Shown: positions 42,101-50,867, counted from the stretch's first letter. The stretch: 64,000 nucleotides of DNA from Bog-375 sp049587755 (GCA_049587755.1 JBAVEN010000108.1:51814-115813), one strand, 5' to 3'. Numbers and translations: made by a program. The notes: generated by a model from the letters alone, not told the origin.

Positions 42101-44429
42101 ACCGATTGGCATATTCCGCGTAGCGGGTCTGCGGCACCGTCCTGCCGAATTCCCGGTCGAACCGGTTGGTATTCACCATCTCGGTGGCCGCGAACAGCGC
42201 CCGCGCGGCCAGATCGCGCCGGGCCACACCCGCTGTCTCCACCACCTCCGGCATCCCGATAGAATGAATCTCGTAGCGCGGCTTCATCGCCTCCTGCTCC
42301 AGGTAGAAAAATACCTTGGCGAAGCCGGGCTGTTTTTCGGCCAGTGCGAACACGGCCTCATCCACCACTTGCAGCCCGAGGGCGGCCTGCACTCCTTCGC
42401 CGCGCTCGTTGGTTACGCGGAATTGGATGCGGGCATCGTCACCGGGTTTGTACGCTGGCGCATCCGCGGTGGTTTCGATCTTCAACTCGCTGGCCGGCTG
42501 GACGAACACCAGCCGGTGGTCCGCCACCGGACGCGCGTCGCGGCCGAACAAGTAGGCGTCGAAGTCTACGGTGCCAGCAAGCTCGGGCGTAGCGGTGAGG
42601 CTCAACTCGGCTTGGCCGTCCTTCATATCCAGATCGCGCGTTAGCACTGTCTGCCCATCCTTCACCGCGTCCACATACACGGCGCCCTGCTGCCGCGTGG
42701 AAAACACGCGAAGCTCGATGCGATCGCCGGCGCGGTACACGGCGCGTTCGGTGCGCAGCAGAATCTGCTCCACGCCCTGGCGAAGCTGGAGCGGCACGGA
42801 AGCCGACGTGCTATTGCCCTCGCGATCCTTGGCGTCGATTTCCAGAGCGCGCGGAGTCGATGCAGCCGCCAGCCGGACCAGCGCCACGCCGCCCTCATCG
42901 GTGGCCACGCTCTGTTCCGCATTTCCCGCGGCACGCACCCGCAGCGCCGTCTTGGCCGGCTTGCCATCGGCGTATGACGTCAGCACGAAGACCTGATTCT
43001 CAATCCCCGGCACCAGCGTGCCGCCTTCCGGCACCGCCGTGATCAGCAGCGGCGATTCGCTGACCGTGATCGGCTCCCCGCGCGTCTCGGAATGGCCGGC
43101 CGAATCCTTCACGGTGGCCTCCACCAACACGTGCGCGGCGCCCTGGTTGAGCGGCCGCCCGGCAAAGTAGCGCGGCAACACCACGTCGAAGCGATACGCC
43201 CCTTCGCCATCGGTCTTCCCCTGGACCGACCCCACCTCGAACACAGCCACATCCATGGCGGACGCCTTCACCGTGACTTCGCCATTGTCCACGGCCTTGC
43301 CGAAGAAGTAGTTGGCGCGAACGGTGCCGGTGACGTGATCTCCCGGCCGGTAGCCGTGCTTTGTCTTCTCATCTTTGCCAGCGAAATCCAAGGCCACTTT
43401 GAATTTGGGCAACACGTAGCGTTCGACATCGAGCGCGATTTCGGCGGTGTTGCGCGCCCTGGCGCCGGCTTCACCCCCATCCATCAACGCCCGCAGATGA
43501 TACGTGCCCAGGTTGACCTCGTCGGCGAGCCCGAATTCCGCCGACGCGACGCCGAACTCATCGGTGCGGACCGCCTTTTTGAAGACCTTATTGCCGCGTG
43601 AATCTTCCACCTCGAAGGTGAGGTTGCGCGCGGCGGCTGCCTGGTGACTGGCACGGTCCAAAGCCAGCGCCCGCACATGGATGGTCTGCCCCGGCTGATA
43701 AATCGGCTTCTCGGTAGTTAGTAAGATCGAAACCTTGTCTTCCAGCCGCACCGGTTGCGTGAAGTCGGTAGAGCCGATGGGCGTATCCACCACATATCGC
43801 AGCGAGTAGCTGCCCGCCACGCGGGCCGGAAACCGGAACTGCGCTTCGGTGGTGCCGCGCCGGTTGAGCGGCCCCGCGAAGAGCACCTCGGCCGGGGTCC
43901 CGGCCCGCACCAGCTCGATCCGCACTGAGCCAGCCCCCGCAACCGGCACGTTCTTCGAATCGGTGGCGACCACGCGCACCGCCGCCGCACCGCCGCTCAA
44001 ATAGGATTGCTGGGCGATCACGTGGACCACCGGCGTCAGCAAAATCTGCGAGATGGAATCCGCGCCTTGGATGGCCGCGCCGGCATCGCCGGAATATTGG
44101 AAACGGTAGCGCACGCGATGCCACACCAGGTCCTCGGTGGCGAGTTGTTTGTCGAGCTTGACGTCCGCCCGCCATGCCCCCTTACCCTCAGCGACGGAAA
44201 CCCGCCGCTCCGACCGTCCCAATACCCCATCCTCGGGATTCAGGACTTCGATGGTGAGAACTCCAGCGCCGGCGCGCGGCGCGGTGTAGGGTATCTCGAC
44301 GTGCAGCGCGCCGCGGGAGTAAATGGCTGTTGGCGTGTCGCTATCTGCAGCATGCGCGCGGTAGACGGTTCCAATAATTGCTACTGAAGTGAGAACCAGC
44401 AACGCGGCTGTGACATATTGAGCTTTCAT
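39123..44429 (-). CDS. Alpha-2-macroglobulin-like protein with CarboxypepD_reg insert
   Basis: 1768 residues, GGAGG four bases upstream of the ATG. Signal segment at residues 7-27. Repeated MG beta-sandwich domains follow (LLTTEKPIYQPGQTIHVRAL near 235), with a bait-side region around 740-1060. It has an intact thioester site MPFGCFEQTSSATYPN (Cys near 1285), then the alpha-helical toroid (QQWLAGQQRPDGSWQPDT) and receptor domain. Unusual for the family, the bait-side region contains a pseudopilin-like segment DSWGTNFDL...SAGPDKQFGTGDDF (about 821-853), a CarboxypepD_reg-like domain IEGSVLDVTGAAVPGATVVA (from about 890) and a Gly-rich linker (about 983-1008). Bacterial homologues trap proteases in the periplasm, usually with PbpC; no pbpC is adjacent here. 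Confidence 0.9.
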   Translation of the reverse strand: MKAQYVTAALLVLTSVAIIGTVYRAHAADSDTPTAIYSRGALHVEIPYTAPRAGAGVLTIEVLNPEDGVLGRSERRVSVAEGKGAWRADVKLDKQLATEDLVWHRVRYRFQYSGDAGAAIQGADSISQILLTPVVHVIAQQSYLSGGAAAVRVVATDSKNVPVAGAGSVRIELVRAGTPAEVLFAGPLNRRGTTEAQFRFPARVAGSYSLRYVVDTPIGSTDFTQPVRLEDKVSILLTTEKPIYQPGQTIHVRALALDRASHQAAAARNLTFEVEDSRGNKVFKKAVRTDEFGVASAEFGLADEVNLGTYHLRALMDGGEAGARARNTAEIALDVERYVLPKFKVALDFAGKDEKTKHGYRPGDHVTGTVRANYFFGKAVDNGEVTVKASAMDVAVFEVGSVQGKTDGEGAYRFDVVLPRYFAGRPLNQGAAHVLVEATVKDSAGHSETRGEPITVSESPLLITAVPEGGTLVPGIENQVFVLTSYADGKPAKTALRVRAAGNAEQSVATDEGGVALVRLAAASTPRALEIDAKDREGNSTSASVPLQLRQGVEQILLRTERAVYRAGDRIELRVFSTRQQGAVYVDAVKDGQTVLTRDLDMKDGQAELSLTATPELAGTVDFDAYLFGRDARPVADHRLVFVQPASELKIETTADAPAYKPGDDARIQFRVTNERGEGVQAALGLQVVDEAVFALAEKQPGFAKVFFYLEQEAMKPRYEIHSIGMPEVVETAGVARRDLAARALFAATEMVNTNRFDREFGRTVPQTRYAEYANRYRTQFQAQMERLAGTLTRSMAHHAGTDIAKVVARLEAAGAPELRDSWGTNFDLQRMGQLCIVRSAGPDKQFGTGDDFIGYLRMISRQVIGPVEPAGNVIDLRMEHDRGPFNGLAQIEGSVLDVTGAAVPGATVVAREISSGKTRSARSDGAGQFQFAGMPPGQYDVQFSSPGFIMSSRIFTLTEQDRAVLSATLNVGSTTEMVVVEAEPGFGGGIGSGHGGGVGGGMGFGAVGGVRAFAAPMAAVPERGRVMNMGGPTFGTPLARLSAVAGDSIPDAAPAPRVRSYFPEALYINPEIITDRDGRASIAIPLADSITTWRMAMVASTVHGALGSGSSSVKVFQDFFADLDLPLTLTEGDRVSIPVAIYNYSDGRGDVSLKLEKEDWFSLVQDVPQKSLAVEAGRVGSSQFTIQANRIGKFKLTLVARMSAPSGPNANRADIVVREIEVIPNGREQSQVFNGRLDSAVEHTLNFPAASIADSSAILVRLYPGPLSQVIEGMDSILRMPFGCFEQTSSATYPNVLALDYMKRTGKLTPEVHAKAEGFIANGYQRLLTFEVPTGGFSWFGQAPANKILTAYGLMEFGDMAKVHDVDPKLIQRTQQWLAGQQRPDGSWQPDTSFINEGATNRYNSDTLRITAYIAWSLENTGYQGPAVEKARQFVEQHMSDRTDAYTLAVLANFAADYGKDREFTGRAMQTLLEARTEKGEQVWWTAEETGLYGAGESAAVETTGLAVQALLKWGQASTTAAKALAYFASKKTAAGTWGTTQATIMALRALLLATEKGTADVRGMVEITLNGKPVENLTLTPENNDLLHQFVFKNVETTSANTVALRFEGKGGLAYQVVGRYFLPWTETPAAEALSIDVSYDRTRLAQDDIATATATVKNNLSKSANMVMVDLGIPPGFDLLTEDLQTYEEQSAGRRSGRLEKFNLTATQAILYFNSIGAGDTVKLKFRLRAKYPIRARTFPSRAYEYYDPEVNSVARPVQLEVAKR

Positions 44430-44650
44430 CGTGCCTCCATAACTCCAGAGCCAGACGCTGGCAAATTAGACTCCGGCGATGAACCAATAGTTACCGGCGC
44501 ATTCCGTTGCCGCGGCGACTCACTGTGAAATGCCGCCACAGCGCCGATCCTTTCAGCGGAGGGGGAGAAGTTTGTGGAAAGCCGGGCCGGCCAGGTCCGG
44601 CTCTGGCGGCTGAGGCGACGGTAGGTCAGCGCGTCTGCGAAATGATGCGC

Positions 44651-45826
44651 TTAGTAGCCCTGGTGCTTGGCGATGATCTCTTTCATGATTTCGCTGGTGC
44701 CGCCGCCGATGGTGTAGAGCCGCATATCGCGCCAGATGCGGCCGATGGGGTATTCCGTGGTGTAGCCGAAGCCGCCGAAGACCTGCATGCAGTCGTAGGT
44801 CACTTTCTGCGCCAGGTCGCACACCACGAGCTTCGCCATCGCCACCGCGTTTTCGGGTTTTTCGTTTCGGTTCAGAAGATCGAGCGCCCGATAGGTCAGC
44901 CAGCGCGCGGCTTCGATATTCGCGACGTGCTCGGCGAAGCGATGTTTCCATACCTGCTTTTCAATCAGAGGAACGCCGAAAGCCTTGCGCTCGCGCGCGT
45001 AATCGACCGCCAGCTCGACGGCCCGGTCCATGAAGGCCAGCACCAGCAGGGTCAACGCGAGGCGCTCGCCCTGAAAGTTGCGCACCACGTAATAGAAGCC
45101 GTGGTTGCGCTCGCCAAGGACATACCGCGCCGGGATGCGGCATTCGTCGAAGAACAGGTGCGCCGTGTCGGACGCCACGTGGCCGACCTTGCTGACGCGC
45201 CGGCCCACGCTGAACCCCTTGACGTCGGTGGGAAACAGAACCACGGAAATGCCTTTGTGCGGGTTGTCGGCGGTGCGCACGGCGAGCACGATAAAGTCGG
45301 CGATGGCGCCGTTGGTGATCCACAGCTTCTGGCCGTTGACAATCAGGTCGCCGCCGGATTCCCGCGCGCTGCACTGGATTCCGGCAACGTCGGAGCCGCA
45401 GCCGGGTTCGCTGATGCCCAGCGCCGCGATGCGATCCGCCGAGATCGCCGGAGCCAGAAATTCCCGCTTCTGTTCACGCGTGCCTAGATGTTCGATCATC
45501 GGGATGGTGAGATCGGCCTGCACCATAAAGCCGATGTTGAGGCTGGGGAAGTCGGTGTAGCGCAGCGCATCGTAGGCGGCCGCGCTGGCCCACCAGTCCA
45601 TGCCGGCTCCGCCCCACTCGGGATCGCTGCGGATGCCGAACAGCCCCAGCGCTCCGCCGCGGCGAAACATTTCTTTCGGGTATTGGTGGTCCTCCTCCCA
45701 CTGTTGCGAGTGAGGGGCGATCTCGCGTTGACAAAATGCCTTGACGGAGGCGCGGAACAGCTTGTGGTCCTCATTGAAATAGGGGAATATCGCGCGCTTT
45801 GCCCGCGCGGCTTTGCTGCCATTCAT
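44651..45826 (-). CDS. Acyl-CoA dehydrogenase
   Basis: 391 residues with the full acyl-CoA dehydrogenase architecture: N-terminal helices, FAD-binding LGISEPGCGSDVAGIQ and KLWITNGAIADFIVLAV, and C-terminal VFGGFGYTTEYPIGRIWRD and YTIGGGTSEIMKEIIA. FAD-dependent alpha,beta-dehydrogenation of an acyl-CoA. In P. aeruginosa the equivalent AtuD or LiuB serves the acyclic terpene/leucine routes; the cluster here suggests the same role. It starts 107 bases after the enoyl-CoA hydratase stop, with a palindromic element in the gap, so transcription may be weakened between them. Confidence 0.9.
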   Translation of the reverse strand: MNGSKAARAKRAIFPYFNEDHKLFRASVKAFCQREIAPHSQQWEEDHQYPKEMFRRGGALGLFGIRSDPEWGGAGMDWWASAAAYDALRYTDFPSLNIGFMVQADLTIPMIEHLGTREQKREFLAPAISADRIAALGISEPGCGSDVAGIQCSARESGGDLIVNGQKLWITNGAIADFIVLAVRTADNPHKGISVVLFPTDVKGFSVGRRVSKVGHVASDTAHLFFDECRIPARYVLGERNHGFYYVVRNFQGERLALTLLVLAFMDRAVELAVDYARERKAFGVPLIEKQVWKHRFAEHVANIEAARWLTYRALDLLNRNEKPENAVAMAKLVVCDLAQKVTYDCMQVFGGFGYTTEYPIGRIWRDMRLYTIGGGTSEIMKEIIAKHQGY

Positions 45827-45860
45827 GAACCCCTCCTCGGCGAAGCCTTATCGACGCTTG

Positions 45861-45923
45861 CGCGCCCCAGGGTAGCGGGCGCCGGCAGGAATGCCGGCGC
45901 GGCCCGCACGAGTGGGCGCGCCA
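45861..45923. repeat. Palindromic element related to 10280-10395
   Basis: In the gap between acyl-CoA dehydrogenase and enoyl-CoA hydratase genes. CGCCGGCA (45880-45887) and TGCCGGCG (45892-45899) form a perfect 8-bp hairpin; outer sequences GCGCGCCCCA and TGGGCGCGCC are nearly complementary. The right end CGCACGAGTGGGCGCGCCAC closely matches CGCACGAGTGCGTGCGCCAC at 10376-10395, so the two are members of one dispersed family. Confidence 0.65.
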
Positions 45924-45933
45924 CATTTGCCCC

Positions 45934-46710
45934 TCAGATAATGTGATGATGCGACGGCCAGACGGGTGCGCGTTTTTGCCGGAATGCTTCCACTCCCTCG
46001 CGAAAATCCGCTGTCCGCTGCGCCTCCAGGCGCCGCTCTGCCGCCAGGCGGTGAATCCGATCGAGAGGCAAGCCCTCGGTGTCGCGCAAGAAACTCAGCC
46101 CGGCGGCCACCGCTTCGCTGCTGCCCTGCGCGAGCTGGACGGCCAGCTCCATCGCGCGAGCCGCCAGACCCTCGTCAGGCACGACCTCATCCGCGATGCC
46201 GAGCGCTGCGGCCTCAGCGGCGCCGATGACGCGTCCCGTGATCGCCAGTTCCGCCGCTTTTCGCCTGCCGACCGCCGCGGCCACCACCGGGAAAATCACG
46301 TAGGGCCAGAGCCCGATGCGGGTCTCAGTGAGCCCGAACCGCGCACTCACGGCGGCAAGCACGATGTGAGCGTTCAATGCCAGGCCGGTCCCGCCGCCGA
46401 GTGCCGGACCTTGAACGGCCGCCACCATCGGCTTGGTCAGGTCGCGGCCGAACGAGAACAGGCCCACGTGAAGCGGCGCCAGCGAACCGGGATCGAGCGC
46501 CGCCGGCTCTTTGAGGTCCATGCCGGCGCAGAATGCGGAGCCCACGGCATCCAGCAGAATGGCGCCAACCGTCGCATCGTTGTTGGCCTCCCCGATGGCG
46601 CTGAGAAGGCTCGCGCAGAGCATCAAATCGAGCGCATTGCGCGCCTCCGGGCGGCGAAGCGTGATGCGCGCCACACGCCCTTCGCGCCGCACAATCAGTT
46701 TCTCACTCAT
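45934..46710 (-). CDS. Enoyl-CoA hydratase/isomerase
   Basis: 258 residues from the ATG at 46710. Crotonase fold: NALDLMLCASLLSAI, the oxyanion-hole strand SAFCAGMDLKEP, KPMVAAVQGPALGGGTGLAL (second oxyanion hole) and FGLTETRIGLWPYVIFPV. The second catalytic Glu is seen in GLTETRIGL. It hydrates unsaturated acyl-CoA or the product of the carboxylase in a branched-chain route (AtuE/LiuC-like). It overlaps the start region of the small AtuA C-terminal gene by eight bases, so it belongs to the same transcript. Confidence 0.9.
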   Translation of the reverse strand: MSEKLIVRREGRVARITLRRPEARNALDLMLCASLLSAIGEANNDATVGAILLDAVGSAFCAGMDLKEPAALDPGSLAPLHVGLFSFGRDLTKPMVAAVQGPALGGGTGLALNAHIVLAAVSARFGLTETRIGLWPYVIFPVVAAAVGRRKAAELAITGRVIGAAEAAALGIADEVVPDEGLAARAMELAVQLAQGSSEAVAAGLSFLRDTEGLPLDRIHRLAAERRLEAQRTADFREGVEAFRQKRAPVWPSHHHII

Positions 46711-47020
46711 CGATTTCGATCTCCATCCGCAACAGCGCAGCGCCGAAAGTTTTCCCTTGCGAATCGATGCGCAGCGAAACCGTGCCCCCACCGCCCAGCG
46801 CACCGTGCAACAGGAAGTTGAGCGCGCCGAGGTTCGGCGCTTCGAAGCGCTCGACGGGCCCGGCGATGCGGTCACGGAAAAATTCGAACACGCGAGACGC
46901 CGTCACTTCGCGCAGCAGCGTCGGGTAGTCTGCGGCGCGCCAGGCGATCACGCCGATGTTGACCAGGTCGCCTTTGTCGCCGGAGCGCGTGTGGGCCAGG
47001 CGTGCGAGAGGCGCCTTCAT
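46703..47020 (-). CDS. AtuA C-terminal domain as a stand-alone protein
   Basis: 105 residues, ATG at 47020. PLARLAHTRSGDKGDLVNIG and the end GPVERFEAPNLGALNFLLHG are the conserved features of the AtuA-like ferredoxin-fold domain normally fused to the C-terminus of AtuA. Here it is encoded apart, with four bases overlapping the preceding large AtuA gene and eight overlapping the hydratase. The pair likely forms one complex. Biochemical role of AtuA is unknown; it is required for acyclic terpene utilisation in pseudomonads. Confidence 0.85.
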   Translation of the reverse strand: MKAPLARLAHTRSGDKGDLVNIGVIAWRAADYPTLLREVTASRVFEFFRDRIAGPVERFEAPNLGALNFLLHGALGGGGTVSLRIDSQGKTFGAALLRMEIEIDE

Positions 47021-48354
47021 TCGAAAACCTCCACGCTGGGCCGGATCTCTTCGCGCGGAATCAGCGCACCCCAATGCCCGATCACTTCGCGCACTTTCGG
47101 ACGCCCTTCGCCGCCATAGCCGGTGGCGCCGGGCGGACCGCTGAGCACCAAGGGCGCCATTTCCCTGGTGAAGCGATCGACGACACTGCGGTCCGGTCCG
47201 CGGACGCCGATCCGCAACTGCACCTCAGGCACCTCGGACACCGGCGGCGCCGCGCCGCCCTGGCACGCGTTCCAGCCGAGATACTCGGTGTAGATCTCGT
47301 CGAAGCCCAGGCCGAGTTTTTCCAGCCGGCGCCGTACGATGCAATCCGCCGCCTGGGCCTTGGCGATGGCGCCCGGCGCGGTGTAGACGATACTCGCCGT
47401 GGCCTTCCAGCCCGCGGCGTAATTGATGCTCAGCTTCAGGCACGAAGGCCGCTCCCGGCCCCTGGCAGCGGTGATGCGGACGCGGTCCGGGCCCGCATCC
47501 GCGAGCTGCAGACCGGTGAAATCGGCGACCACGTCCGGCGTAAGATAACTGCGCGGATCGCCAATCTCGTACAGCAATTGCTCCTTGACGATATCCGAGG
47601 TCACGCGCCCGCCGGTGCCCACGTGCTTAGTGATCGCAAAGCTGCCGTCGGCGTTCATCTCGGCGATGGGGTAGCCGATCTCATCCAGATCGGGAATCTG
47701 GCGCCAGTCCACTTGCGAATTGCCGCCAGTGGTCTGCGCGCCGCATTCCACGATATGCCCCGCGGTGGCGCCGGCGGCCAGCAGGTCCCAGGCGTCCGCG
47801 GCCCAACCGAAGGCGTGAATCGAAGGCCCCAGCACCAGCGCGGAATCGGCGCAGCGCCCGGAGATCACCACGTCCGCGCCTGTTGCCAAAGCTTGTGCGA
47901 GCGGGAATGCTCCCAGGTAGGCGTTTGCGCTGAGAATCCGGTCCCGGATTTTTTCGATGGGTTCGCCCGTGTCGAGATTGTTCAACCGGTGGCCCTTTGC
48001 CAGAAACTCATCGATTCGCGCCGTCACGGCGTCGCCTTCGACGATGGCGACTTTCAGTCCGGGCGCCCGGCGGAGCACCTCACGAGCGCATGCGCGCGGA
48101 TTCAATCCACCGGCGTTGGTGACCACGCGAATGCGCTTCCGCTTAAGCCCTGGCGCCAGGCGCTCCATCAGCGGGGGGAAATCGGCCGCGTAACCGAGCT
48201 CGGAATTCCGTTGCCGCTGCTTTTCGAGCACGGCCATGGTGACTTCGGCCAGGTAGTCGAGGGTCAGGTAATCGATCGGGCCTTGCTCCACCAGCCGCGC
48301 CGGCGCCTCCAGCCAGTCGCCCCAGAAACCCTGCCCATTGGCGATGCGGATCAT
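47017..48354 (-). CDS. AtuA-like protein (DUF1446), large subunit
   Basis: 445 residues from the ATG at 48354. The family opening IRIANGQGFWGDWLEAPARL and YLTLDYLAEVTMAVLEKQRQ is clear, followed by RIRVVTNAGGLNPRACAREV, VVISGRCADSALVLGPSIHA and GHIVECGAQTTGGNSQVDWR. The frame ends soon after the large domain, and the usual C-terminal ~100 residues are supplied by the next gene. It overlaps the carboxyltransferase gene by four bases (48351-48354). An extension of the frame upstream to 48750 is antisense/shadow. Confidence 0.88.
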   Translation of the reverse strand: MIRIANGQGFWGDWLEAPARLVEQGPIDYLTLDYLAEVTMAVLEKQRQRNSELGYAADFPPLMERLAPGLKRKRIRVVTNAGGLNPRACAREVLRRAPGLKVAIVEGDAVTARIDEFLAKGHRLNNLDTGEPIEKIRDRILSANAYLGAFPLAQALATGADVVISGRCADSALVLGPSIHAFGWAADAWDLLAAGATAGHIVECGAQTTGGNSQVDWRQIPDLDEIGYPIAEMNADGSFAITKHVGTGGRVTSDIVKEQLLYEIGDPRSYLTPDVVADFTGLQLADAGPDRVRITAARGRERPSCLKLSINYAAGWKATASIVYTAPGAIAKAQAADCIVRRRLEKLGLGFDEIYTEYLGWNACQGGAAPPVSEVPEVQLRIGVRGPDRSVVDRFTREMAPLVLSGPPGATGYGGEGRPKVREVIGHWGALIPREEIRPSVEVFE

Positions 48355-49961
48355 CCCAGCGTCTCCAGCGCCAGCGGCCGGCGGTTCGGGTTTGCCAGCG
48401 TGACTTCGAGCAGAAACGCCAGAGTCGGGCGAGTTTCGAGCGGATCGATCAACGCGTCCACATGGCCGCGCGCCGCGGCGAAGGTCGCATCCAGCCAGCG
48501 ATCGTAATCGGCGCGCGTCTGCGCGATCCGCTGCTCCACGTCCGGAGGCAGCGGCTGCCCGGTGGAGCTGTGTTTCTCGATTTCCGGCCCGAAAACCGCC
48601 TGCACCGCCGATTCGCCCTCCATCACCCCGATGCGCGCGGTCGGCCAACCGAGCGTGAAGTGAGGATCGAACCCTTGGCCGGCCATAGCGTAATAGCCGG
48701 CTCCGCTGGCGTGGTTCAGGGTCAAAACGATCTTGGGGACGGTCGCGCAAGACATGGTTTCCACCATCTCCGCCCCGGCGCGGATGATGCCGCTCGCTTC
48801 CGCTTCCACGCCGACCATAAAGCCGGAGACGTCCTGCAGGTAGATCAAAGGCCAGCTTTGCCGCTCCGCATTGTCCACGAAGTACGCCACCTTACGCGCC
48901 GATTCCGTATAGATGATGCCGCCGACGCGCGCTCCGGCTCCGGTTTTCAGGAAGCCGCGCCGGTTTGCCACCAGGGCCACCGGGTGTCCGTTCAGCCGCG
49001 CCTGGGCGCACAGCATCTCGGGCGCGTGCTCCGGCTGGAATTCCAGATAGTCGCCGGCATCGAAAACCGCGCCGATGATGCGCTCGACGTCGTAGGGCAG
49101 CCGGTGGTCCGCCGGCAGCGTTTCGTAAAGCTCGGAAGCAGGCAGAGCGGGCGCGGCGCCGGCAGTCCCGTGCGGCGGAGGAGGGAAAGCGCGGAACACC
49201 TCCCTGATCAGCTCCAGGCAATGGGCGTCATCCTCGGCCCTGTAATGGGCCACACCGCTTGAGACGGTGTGCATGGAAGCGCCGCCGAGCGCCTCGGAGG
49301 CCGCCGTGCTGCCGGTGGCGCCTTTCACCAGGTTCGGTCCTCCCAGTCCCAGGAAACTCACGCTGTCGACCATGATGATGACGTCGCTCAGCGCAGGCAG
49401 GTAAGCCCCGCCGGCGATGCATGGGCCCATCACGGCCGACACTTGCGGCACGCGCAGCTTCCGCCGCATCAGCGAGTTGTAGTAAAAGATTCGTCCCGCG
49501 CCGTACTGTCCGGGAAAGATGCCTTCCTGCAGCGGCAGGTTCACGCCCGCCGAGTCCACCAGATAAACGATGGGCACGCGGTTGCGCATGGCAATTTCCT
49601 GCGCGCGCAGGATCTTGGTGATCGTTTCCGGCCACCAGGAACCGGCTTTCACCGTGGCGTCGTTTGCTACCACCACCGCCGCCCTACCTTCGATGCGCCC
49701 GAGACCGGTGACCACGCCCGCGCACGGACCCTGTCCTTCGTATCGGTCGTAGGCGACCAGCAGTCCAACTTCAAAGAATGGGCTGCCGGGGTCCAGCAGG
49801 CGGGCGATGCGCTCGCGGGCAGTCAGCTTGCCGGCCTTGTGCTGTTTCTCGGCTTTAGCGGGGCCACCGCCTGCCTGTATCCGGCTTTCGAGTGCTCGCA
49901 GGTCGCGGACGAGCTCTCTCATCCGCTCGGCGTTTCGCGTGGTGTTGCCTCGTTCCGGCAT
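48351..49961 (-). CDS. Acyl-CoA carboxylase carboxyltransferase (AtuC/LiuD-like)
   Basis: 536 residues from the ATG at 49961. Carboxyltransferase of the methylcrotonyl/geranyl-CoA carboxylase type, moving CO2 from carboxybiotin to the acyl-CoA. KLTARERIARLLDPGSPFFE starts the N domain; VKAGSWWPETITKILRAQEI and YLVDSAGVNLPLQEGIFPGQ, then GPCIAGGAYLPALSDVIIMV, are conserved N-domain blocks; the C domain has RRGFLKTGAGARVGGIIY and YYAMAGQGFDPHFTLGWPTA. First gene of a tightly overlapping operon. The biotin-carboxylase subunit is not found in this window. Confidence 0.9.
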   Translation of the reverse strand: MPERGNTTRNAERMRELVRDLRALESRIQAGGGPAKAEKQHKAGKLTARERIARLLDPGSPFFEVGLLVAYDRYEGQGPCAGVVTGLGRIEGRAAVVVANDATVKAGSWWPETITKILRAQEIAMRNRVPIVYLVDSAGVNLPLQEGIFPGQYGAGRIFYYNSLMRRKLRVPQVSAVMGPCIAGGAYLPALSDVIIMVDSVSFLGLGGPNLVKGATGSTAASEALGGASMHTVSSGVAHYRAEDDAHCLELIREVFRAFPPPPHGTAGAAPALPASELYETLPADHRLPYDVERIIGAVFDAGDYLEFQPEHAPEMLCAQARLNGHPVALVANRRGFLKTGAGARVGGIIYTESARKVAYFVDNAERQSWPLIYLQDVSGFMVGVEAEASGIIRAGAEMVETMSCATVPKIVLTLNHASGAGYYAMAGQGFDPHFTLGWPTARIGVMEGESAVQAVFGPEIEKHSSTGQPLPPDVEQRIAQTRADYDRWLDATFAAARGHVDALIDPLETRPTLAFLLEVTLANPNRRPLALETLG

Positions 49962-50045
49962 AAATAGATTTTGAAGCGCAGCCGACTCTACTTGCAATTG
50001 GAACATTTTCCCGCTTCCGTAGGTGCGGACGCCCGGAACTGCCCC

Positions 50046-50867
50046 TTACGGTGCGCCAGGCACCAACTTGGAATCGACGCGGAATTTCTTATAGTCGCTC
50101 CAGGTGATTTCCTGGTCCTCCGCAACTCTCTTTATGAGTCCGATCCGGCCGCTCCCGCTCAAATACTCGCGCTTGGGCAACCAGACTTCGTCGTTGATCC
50201 GCGTCTGCTCCAGGACCAGCCTGGCGCCGGGATTCAGGCGGGCGAGGAACCATCCGAACGAGATCGTCCCGGTGGTCTGTGCTTCCACCCGGACCCACTG
50301 GAATCCGGCTTTTCCAATCCACATCTCGCCGCGGATTTTCAGCAACGCCGCGCCTTCCCTGCTCGTGGCGCGATATCCCGGCTTTGGTGTGCCGGAGACG
50401 ACCCAGACATCGTAACCGTCAACCTTGTCGCTTCCTTCCAGCCGGAAGTTGTAGGCATCGGGTATCTCGAGCAAGAACGCGCGCTCGCGGCGGCGCGTCT
50501 TTTCATAGTCGGCGGCGCGGCGGTGTTTTTGTTCCGGCGTTTCGTGTTCCAGTTCGGCCGCGGCCTTGTCCAGTTTCTCCTGTTGCTTTCGCTGTTTGTC
50601 GGCCGGCAGCGGCTTGCCGTCCCGTTGCAGCATCCGCCGGAAGGGTTGCCCATACAGAATGACGGTTTCCCAAGCCTCCTGGTGTTCCGACGTGACGTGA
50701 TGCTGAGAATCGAAATGGCGCTCTTCCAAGTGCCCCACCCACGTGTAGTCGGCCATTCGCAGCCAGTTGTCCTGATCCAACTCGACGGATCGGCGCACGA
50801 TCTCCCGCGCATCCTGGGAGAAGGCAGCGACCGCAAACCAAGCAGCCAATGGCAAGACGAACCGCAC
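50046..50867 (-). CDS. Exported hypothetical protein
   Basis: About 273 residues if translation begins at the GTG at 50867, which gives the signal peptide VRFVLPLAAWFAVAAFSQ; the frame is open further upstream to 51068, but that part is hydrophilic and overlaps the divergent dehydrogenase promoter region. Conserved-looking portions are DNWLRMADYTWVGHLEERHF, GQPFRRMLQRDGKPL, a Lys/Glu-rich helical stretch, and GYDVWVVSGTPKPGYRATSR. The pattern suggests a LolA/outer-membrane lipoprotein-sorting-like beta sheet that is common in Acidobacteria, but I do not recognise it firmly. No partner gene is adjacent. Confidence 0.7.
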   Translation of the reverse strand: MRFVLPLAAWFAVAAFSQDAREIVRRSVELDQDNWLRMADYTWVGHLEERHFDSQHHVTSEHQEAWETVILYGQPFRRMLQRDGKPLPADKQRKQQEKLDKAAAELEHETPEQKHRRAADYEKTRRRERAFLLEIPDAYNFRLEGSDKVDGYDVWVVSGTPKPGYRATSREGAALLKIRGEMWIGKAGFQWVRVEAQTTGTISFGWFLARLNPGARLVLEQTRINDEVWLPKREYLSGSGRIGLIKRVAEDQEITWSDYKKFRVDSKLVPGAP

